DNA of 10,217 nucleotides from a bacterium Ga0077546 (GTDB taxonomy: Bacteria > Cyanobacteriota > Vampirovibrionia > Obscuribacterales > Obscuribacteraceae), in the NCBI GenBank assembly GCA_001464165.1, contig LNEX01000349.1, positions 1 through 10,217 of the forward strand, given 5' to 3'. The translations under genes were made by a program, and so were the position numbers. Within the stretch, counting starts at the first letter, position 1. The number at the start of each line of letters is the position of its first letter. Below the pieces are notes generated by a model that saw nothing but the letters and a program-made list of their open reading frames with translations, was not told the origin of the DNA and did no database searches. This document shows, piece by piece, positions 1 to 3,974 of the stretch.

Positions 1-1
1 T

Positions 2-640
2 CAAGGTGAAGGCCCCTTTAGTGGCCAACCAGCAGTGTTCGTTAGGTTGGCTGGTTGCAACCTTAGCTGCTTCTGGTGTGATACTGAATTTGAGTCTTCT
101 GATTGGCGGCCTCAATTGCCAGAGCTAATGGCCGCAATCGAGAAAGTACGCCCGCCATTTTGCCAGCTGATTGTGCTTACTGGTGGTGAGCCCTTTCGCC
201 AGAATATTGGACCTCTCGTTGAAAGCTTGCTTGCGCTGAGCGACAAGCTCATCGTGCAAATTGAAACGAATGGCACACTTTATGTTGATCTACCAGAAAG
301 TAGTCGCATTCACATTGTCTGTAGTCCTAAGACTAGTGTACTGAATAAACGGCTTGTGCCCAAGATCAGTTCGTATAAGTATCTCATTGCTGCTGGTCAA
401 TATGATAACGGCGATGGTCTGCCGATTGAGAGTACTCAGAAGGCAGGTGAGAGCATGCGCATTGCCAGGCCAGCTCAAGCTTTGGTGGCGGACGGCGGCG
501 AGCCTTCTGTCTTTGTCATGCCTATTGATACCGATTCTGTTGCTGGAAGTTACGCCAACACCCAGGCAGCAGTTAAGGTGGCCCTAGATTTCGGTTATCG
601 CCTCACTCTGCAAACCCACAAGATCACTGGTATTCCCTAG
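2..640 (+). CDS. queE: 7-carboxy-7-deazaguanine synthase QueE, 5'-truncated by window edge
   Basis: Radical-SAM enzyme that converts 6-carboxytetrahydropterin to 7-carboxy-7-deazaguanine in the queuosine/preQ0 pathway (family knowledge). The frame is open to the left edge and its first residues read QGEGPFSGQPAVFVRLAG, the usual QueE N-terminal block, so the GTG at 35 is an internal valine and the true start lies upstream of the window. The [4Fe-4S] cluster motif is GCNLSCFWCD (Cys codons at 56, 68 and 77), with the C-x3-C-x2-C spacing of radical-SAM proteins. It is followed by LTGGEP (around 182-199), the SAM-binding glycine motif. The C-terminus LQTHKITGIP is typical of QueE and ends at the TAG at 638. 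About 212 residues are visible, so only the first residues are missing. The 3' end overlaps the convergent gene by 17 bp and there is no room for a terminator between them. Confidence 0.95.
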   Translation, partial: QGEGPFSGQPAVFVRLAGCNLSCFWCDTEFESSDWRPQLPELMAAIEKVRPPFCQLIVLTGGEPFRQNIGPLVESLLALSDKLIVQIETNGTLYVDLPESSRIHIVCSPKTSVLNKRLVPKISSYKYLIAAGQYDNGDGLPIESTQKAGESMRIARPAQALVADGGEPSVFVMPIDTDSVAGSYANTQAAVKVALDFGYRLTLQTHKITGIP

Positions 641-1154
641 AACTAAGCCTTGTAGAGTTGGCACAGTCGAAGGCTTTCAGTATTAGTTCACTGTGACTTT
701 GGGGCGCGAGCGCTACGGTCGGGTCAATTGAAGCAGAATTTTGCAAGTACCAATATCTATTTCCTTCGATCAAGCATACTTTCTGGCCTGCACCTTCGGC
801 AAATGTTGCCCAGTACATTTTGGGATAGACATGGGCCTTGACTCTTGGGGCAAACAGTCTCACTGAATAGCGATTTGGCTGAGGAATACCCTTGATGCAA
901 ATGATGGGAAAGTTAGATTGATCGGCAGCTTCTTGGTAGCGAGTTGGCTTGCCGCCGGCTCTAACTTTATAGTTATAACTTTCAATCTCAACAGAGATTT
1001 GCTCATTTGTTAGCCAGAAATGCGGGTGATAGGTGCCAAAGGATAAGTTGAAGCTGGTCTTTCCTAGATCTATTCCTAGCCTGAGTAAGAAGATTTTCCA
1101 GCTGGCTTCTAAACTGGGCTGATCAAAAATTGAGTGAACTGCGCCTTCAATCAT
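624..1154 (-). CDS. Hypothetical protein with a degenerate PDDEXK nuclease-like domain
   Basis: A 176-residue soluble protein with no signal peptide or membrane segment. The order of motifs resembles small phage- and bacterium-borne PDDEXK nucleases: a Glu in an N-terminal helix (SLEASW, E16), then a strand and YHPHFWL (residues 43-48, where the family usually has PDFWL), then VEIES (55-59, where VEVK is expected), then a helix and PIICIKGIP (83-91), matching the usual hydrophobic strand ending in G-x-P. The catalytic Asp is His45 and the catalytic Lys is Glu58, so nuclease activity looks lost; this fold assignment is my inference from pattern, not a profile search. The start is ATG with a GAGG Shine-Dalgarno seven bases upstream (read on the minus strand, 1162-1165). 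It converges on queE with a 17-bp tail overlap and diverges from the thioredoxin-like gene. It could also be an unrelated family specific to this lineage. Confidence 0.8.
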   Translation of the reverse strand: MIEGAVHSIFDQPSLEASWKIFLLRLGIDLGKTSFNLSFGTYHPHFWLTNEQISVEIESYNYKVRAGGKPTRYQEAADQSNFPIICIKGIPQPNRYSVRLFAPRVKAHVYPKMYWATFAEGAGQKVCLIEGNRYWYLQNSASIDPTVALAPQSHSELILKAFDCANSTRLSSREYQ

Positions 1155-1219
1155 TTTTCTGCCTCGCTCGCTATGCCTTTAACTGCAAAAAATTCTATTA
1201 TGGTTGTCTCACTCAGTCA

Positions 1220-1235
1220 CTGTGCTATTGCACAG
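1220..1235. promoter_or_regulatory. Perfect inverted repeat in the divergent intergenic region
   Basis: CTGTGC-TATT-GCACAG is a perfect 6-bp inverted repeat with a 4-base centre, between the divergently transcribed nuclease-like gene (start 1154) and thioredoxin-like gene (start 1282). The core TGTGC-N4-GCACA has the shape of a helix-turn-helix dimer operator. It overlaps the -35 position of the promoter proposed for the rightward gene, which is where a regulator could act. There is no T-run, so a terminator is unlikely. The regulator is unknown. Confidence 0.4.
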
Positions 1236-1256
1236 AATTGGCCTCAAAGCTAAACT
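1228..1256 (+). promoter_or_regulatory. Putative sigma-70-type promoter for the thioredoxin-kinase operon
   Basis: TTGCAC at 1228-1233 and TAAACT at 1251-1256 are separated by exactly 17 bases and lie 25 bases before the ATG at 1282. Only three of six -35 positions and four of six -10 positions match consensus, so this is a weak prediction resting on spacing and placement. Confidence 0.25.
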
Positions 1257-1281
1257 ACTGATCTGGTTTATGTAGGTGCTT

Positions 1282-1770
1282 ATGCTAGTCAAGCTCTTCT
1301 TCTTTACCGAGGTTTTTGCTCTGTCGGGCCTGTGCGCCGTTTCGCTTTCGTTGTCTCTCGTGTCTTTGGCCTATGCTGCACCGTTCAATGCCGTAATTGC
1401 TCAAGCCCCTGAGTCTTCTGCCGCTGTCAATCAAGAGAGAGCTTACAGAGTTTTGGTTGTGCTGGTCTATGATCAGCATTGCAAGGCTTGGTGTACAAAA
1501 GTCAGACCAATAATGAAAGAGCTTGCCGACGAGCTTGGTGAAGAAGTCAACGTTGTTGAAATTGACTCTTCAGCTGCGGTAGGAAAGAGTGCCATAAAAA
1601 CTGCTGAAGATCTTGGCATTATTCGTTATTACAAAGACGTAGATATGGTGCCAGTTGTGATGATTTTTGATAGCAAAAAGAAACTGATGCATGAACTTGG
1701 TGGTCCTAAAACCAAAGAGACATACAAGGCAGCAATTTTAACTACTCTCAAAAATGCTAAAAACAAGTAG
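1282..1770 (+). CDS. Exported thioredoxin-fold protein with a CxxxC centre
   Basis: Likely periplasmic or membrane-anchored thiol-disulphide protein. Counting from the alternative GTG at 1276, the protein has 164 residues. Residues 1-34 form a signal peptide (Lys near the N-terminus, long hydrophobic core, AYA-A cleavage candidate). The thioredoxin-like domain covers about 55-160: a strand VLVVLVYD, the cysteine centre HCKAWCTK (C69, C73), a helix, a second strand VNVVEID, and VPVVMIFD, whose P126 fits the conserved cis-proline, then a final GG-containing hairpin and helix. The centre is C-K-A-W-C, one residue longer than the usual CxxC. ATG at 1282 is preferred because AGG at 1274-1276 sits five bases before it; the GTG at 1276 overlaps that AGG. 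It ends 8 bp before the next gene, so the two are probably co-transcribed. The partner thiol protein and direction of redox chemistry cannot be read from sequence. Confidence 0.85.
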   Translation: MLVKLFFFTEVFALSGLCAVSLSLSLVSLAYAAPFNAVIAQAPESSAAVNQERAYRVLVVLVYDQHCKAWCTKVRPIMKELADELGEEVNVVEIDSSAAVGKSAIKTAEDLGIIRYYKDVDMVPVVMIFDSKKKLMHELGGPKTKETYKAAILTTLKNAKNK

Positions 1771-1778
1771 CTAATTAT

Positions 1779-2444
1779 ATGAATATGGATGACGATAAGA
1801 CTCAAGTAAGTGCCGCAGCCTCTGAGGAAGTCGTTACAGTTGTTTCTCCTCAGGCTAACTCGAGTAAAGTGAGAAACATTGGAGATGCTCCTACGGCTCG
1901 TTCTGGACTGCAAGCAAGCCGGGCCATGACTCGCACAGAGAAATTCGATCGGGGCGATAGTGCGGCTGTTTCTTTGCGCTCAGTGCGGTTGATTTCATCT
2001 CTTGCTGATCTGAGTTTGATCGCTGCTGGTCTTTTTTGGGTGTTTTCTATAGATGTACTGAAGCGCTTATTCTTTGATCAATTAACGGGCTTTCCCACAG
2101 CTTTTTGGCTATGTTTGCTGACACTTGCGACACTGCCAGTAGTGATGAAAGTTAATGCTAGTAACAGAATTATTCGGGTTTTGAGCCGAGTAGTGCTTGT
2201 TATGTGTGCCTCTATTGGGGCGGCTTTATGGCTTGAGCATTTGTTGGGGCAAGACTGGAACTTAGCCTTGACGATTTATCAACCGCCTGGTGCAGGCAAT
2301 TTAACTTTGCCAGGGTTACTGCCTGTTGACACATCATTTTGTCTTATGCTTGTTGCCGGCACTGTACTTACTCTAGAATTTTTTGGTGGCACCCGCCCTA
2401 TCGTTCATCAATCGCTGAGTCTGCTTATAGGGGGGGGCCGTTGA
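1779..2444 (+). CDS. N-terminal membrane part of a sensor Ser/Thr kinase (frame ends after a G8 run)
   Basis: A 221-residue frame: a hydrophilic, Ser/Ala-rich cytoplasmic-type N-terminus (1-66), then hydrophobic segments at about 69-92, 98-113, 122-142 and 170-192. Motifs such as FSIDVLKRLFF, EHLLGQDW and PVDTSFCLMLVAG follow the rhythm of the multi-pass sensor module commonly found ahead of histidine kinases and PAS domains (recognised by pattern; no family name assigned). The frame stops at TGA 2442, immediately after eight G at 2430-2437. If one G is removed, reading continues without interruption into the kinase frame, and the C-terminal half of the same membrane module is found there. 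This is therefore best read as the 5' half of a single gene of about 660 codons. Start ATG 1779 has no clear Shine-Dalgarno and follows the thioredoxin-like stop by 8 bp, which suggests translational coupling; ATG 1785 is an alternative. Confidence 0.75.
   Translation: MNMDDDKTQVSAAASEEVVTVVSPQANSSKVRNIGDAPTARSGLQASRAMTRTEKFDRGDSAAVSLRSVRLISSLADLSLIAAGLFWVFSIDVLKRLFFDQLTGFPTAFWLCLLTLATLPVVMKVNASNRIIRVLSRVVLVMCASIGAALWLEHLLGQDWNLALTIYQPPGAGNLTLPGLLPVDTSFCLMLVAGTVLTLEFFGGTRPIVHQSLSLLIGGGR
2430..2437 (+). other. G8 homopolymer at the frame break of the membrane kinase gene
   Basis: Eight consecutive G follow CTTATA. In the upstream frame they lead to GGG GGG GGC CGT TGA and a stop. With seven G the frame runs GGG GGG GCC GTT GAT into the kinase reading frame. 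The kinase frame itself is closed by TAG at 2428-2430, so it cannot extend further upstream. The tract is either a phase-variable slippage site or a one-base sequencing or assembly insertion. Confidence 0.8.
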
Positions 2445-2457
2445 TGGTTTCTGTGCC

Positions 2458-3762
2458 ATGCAAGGTTGTGTTGTCTTTAAGTATCTTACCTATCTTATTT
2501 TTTGCTTGCTGGAGGTCTCGATCTTTTTATCGCGCCCCACACTTGGTATCACTAGACTACTTGCTATCGATACAGTTGGGGGCAAGTTTTTCCGCTTATC
2601 AATTTTGGCATTTATCGGCATGGTGCCAATTAGCTGGCTCTTGCAGCAGGCGGTCGTGCATGAGCTAGTCAATTTGCCCAGTGCCTTGTTACTGGCTTTC
2701 ATTGCCCTCGCTGTTGAGGTTGGTGCCATTTTTGCTTATAGCGCTCGTAAGATAGACAAAATTGGCTTTGAGAAACAAGAGACCGAAGATAGTCTAGCTG
2801 AGCTCAGTGCTGCCCAAGAAGAGGGGCTGAAGTATAAAATGGTTTGCCTTTCTTGTGCCAAAGAATTTCCAGAGGGTTGGCTTTCTTGCCCTTATGACGG
2901 TGCTGACCTTTCTCGTATAGCTGATCGCTTTGCTCCAGGTTCTATCTTTGCTGGTAAGTATGAAGTGGGTGATCGCTTGGGGTCGGGCGGCATGAGCACG
3001 GTTTATTTGGCGAAGCATAAGTTCTTGAACAAGAATGTGGCTGTAAAAGTTTTGCACTCCAATTTGGCTTCTGATGCTAAGTCTGTGCAGCGTTTTCAAA
3101 TGGAAGCTAAGGCGGCATTTGATTTGACCCATCCCAATTTGCTTACCATTTATGACTTTGGTATCTCGCAAGATGGCCAAGCTTACATCGTTATGGACTA
3201 CATTGAAGGTGAGAGCTTGGCTGATTTGGTGCAGCGTCAAGGGACTCTTGAACTGACTCAGGCCTTGCCACTTTTTTATGATATTTGTTTGGGCTTGGCT
3301 CACGCTCACGAGAAGAATGTTTTGCACCGCGATATCAAGCCAAGCAACGTCATGTTGCTCAAGGGCGAAAATCGTATCGTCGCCAAAATTGTTGATTTTG
3401 GCTTGGCCAAGAGTTATGACGAGTCAGCCATGAAATTGACTCAAACCGGTGAAATTTTTGGTAGCCCCCTATACATGAGCCCCGAGCAGTGTCAGGGCGC
3501 TCCCCTCGACAATCGCTCAGACATTTATTCGCTTGGATGTTTGTTCTATGAGTCTCTTTCGGGTATTCCACCCATTAAGGGAGATAGTGCTTACGATACT
3601 TTCAAACGAAAGTTTTCTGATGTCCCACAGCCCTTTGACCCCGCACTTAATATTCCCGGTTGGCTCTCAGCCTTAATTATGAGCATGCTCAGCGTAAAGC
3701 GAGACGAGCGACCTGCTAGTGCCCAGTCTTTGGCCAAGTCTTTTGCTACTTTTGTTCGCTAA
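2458..3762 (+). CDS. Membrane Ser/Thr protein kinase (Hanks type) with zinc-ribbon linker, C-terminal part
   Basis: Numbered from ATG 2458 (434 residues). Residues 8-25, 46-65 and 73-94 are hydrophobic, and RPTLGITRLLAIDTVGGKFF between the first two matches the end of the same multi-pass sensor module that starts in the preceding frame. A short charged helix follows, then a three-cysteine zinc-ribbon-like element (C130, C133, C144, with CPYDG). The kinase domain spans about 168-434: glycine loop LGSGGMSTVY (174-183), VAVK Lys197, helix-C Glu216, HRDIKPSN with Asp292, DFG 313-315, SPE 341-343 in place of APE, and DIYSLG Asp355. All catalytic residues are present, so it should phosphorylate Ser/Thr on the cytoplasmic side. 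There is no PASTA or other C-terminal sensor; the input is presumably the membrane region. ATG 2458 lacks a good Shine-Dalgarno, supporting fusion with the upstream frame. Substrates are unknown. Confidence 0.9.
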   Translation: MQGCVVFKYLTYLIFCLLEVSIFLSRPTLGITRLLAIDTVGGKFFRLSILAFIGMVPISWLLQQAVVHELVNLPSALLLAFIALAVEVGAIFAYSARKIDKIGFEKQETEDSLAELSAAQEEGLKYKMVCLSCAKEFPEGWLSCPYDGADLSRIADRFAPGSIFAGKYEVGDRLGSGGMSTVYLAKHKFLNKNVAVKVLHSNLASDAKSVQRFQMEAKAAFDLTHPNLLTIYDFGISQDGQAYIVMDYIEGESLADLVQRQGTLELTQALPLFYDICLGLAHAHEKNVLHRDIKPSNVMLLKGENRIVAKIVDFGLAKSYDESAMKLTQTGEIFGSPLYMSPEQCQGAPLDNRSDIYSLGCLFYESLSGIPPIKGDSAYDTFKRKFSDVPQPFDPALNIPGWLSALIMSMLSVKRDERPASAQSLAKSFATFVR

Positions 3763-3974
3763 TCGCCTGAGAATATGAAGCTAAGAAGTGTTCGAACGGA
3801 AGATTAAGTTCTTGCTTACGCCGCAAGCTTGCCTGTCTTGGATCCCCAAAAGGTAAGCTGAGAAAGAGTTGTAGCCTTTTTTCTCACTGCTGGCTGCAAT
3901 GTCGGAAATTCCCGACTTTTGGGGTATATAGATGAGTGCTCGAATAGGCAGATTTTACTAGGCAGATTTAAATT
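3763..3974. other. Non-coding gap between the kinase and the giant gene
   Basis: This 212-bp gap holds no credible gene. It contains the GTCGG/CCGAC palindrome at 3901-3916, a TATATA at 3925-3930 that could be a -10 element without a recognisable -35, and an 11-bp direct repeat TAGGCAGATTT at 3945-3955 and 3959-3969. The promoter of the downstream gene should lie here because the palindrome may end the kinase transcript. Confidence 0.5.
3901..3920 (+). terminator. Short palindrome followed by T4: weak terminator or operator
   Basis: GTCGG-AAATTC-CCGAC is a 5-bp perfect stem (3901-3916), nearly palindromic throughout, followed by TTTT and then GGGG. It lies 138 bp after the kinase stop and 58 bp before the next start. 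The stem is short and the T-run is brief, so an intrinsic terminator is only possible. Its place just upstream of a TATATA box (3925-3930) would equally suit an operator for the giant gene downstream. Confidence 0.3.

Noticed and set aside
35..37. GTG at 35 as the start of queE
   Set aside because: The conserved QueE block QGEGPFSGQPA precedes it in frame back to the window edge, so the codon is internal.
2339..2668. A 109-codon frame bridging the G8 run on the plus strand
   Set aside because: Its Ser/Arg/Cys-rich protein has no recognisable motif, and both neighbouring frames carry a coherent membrane module there.
3859..3886. TGAGAAA/TTTCTCA inverted repeat as a terminator
   Set aside because: AT-rich 7-bp stem with a 14-base loop and no T-run after it.
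3932..3961. Tiny leader-peptide frame (ATG to TAG, 9 codons) before the giant gene
   Set aside because: No Shine-Dalgarno, no regulatory codon run and no attenuator hairpin after it.
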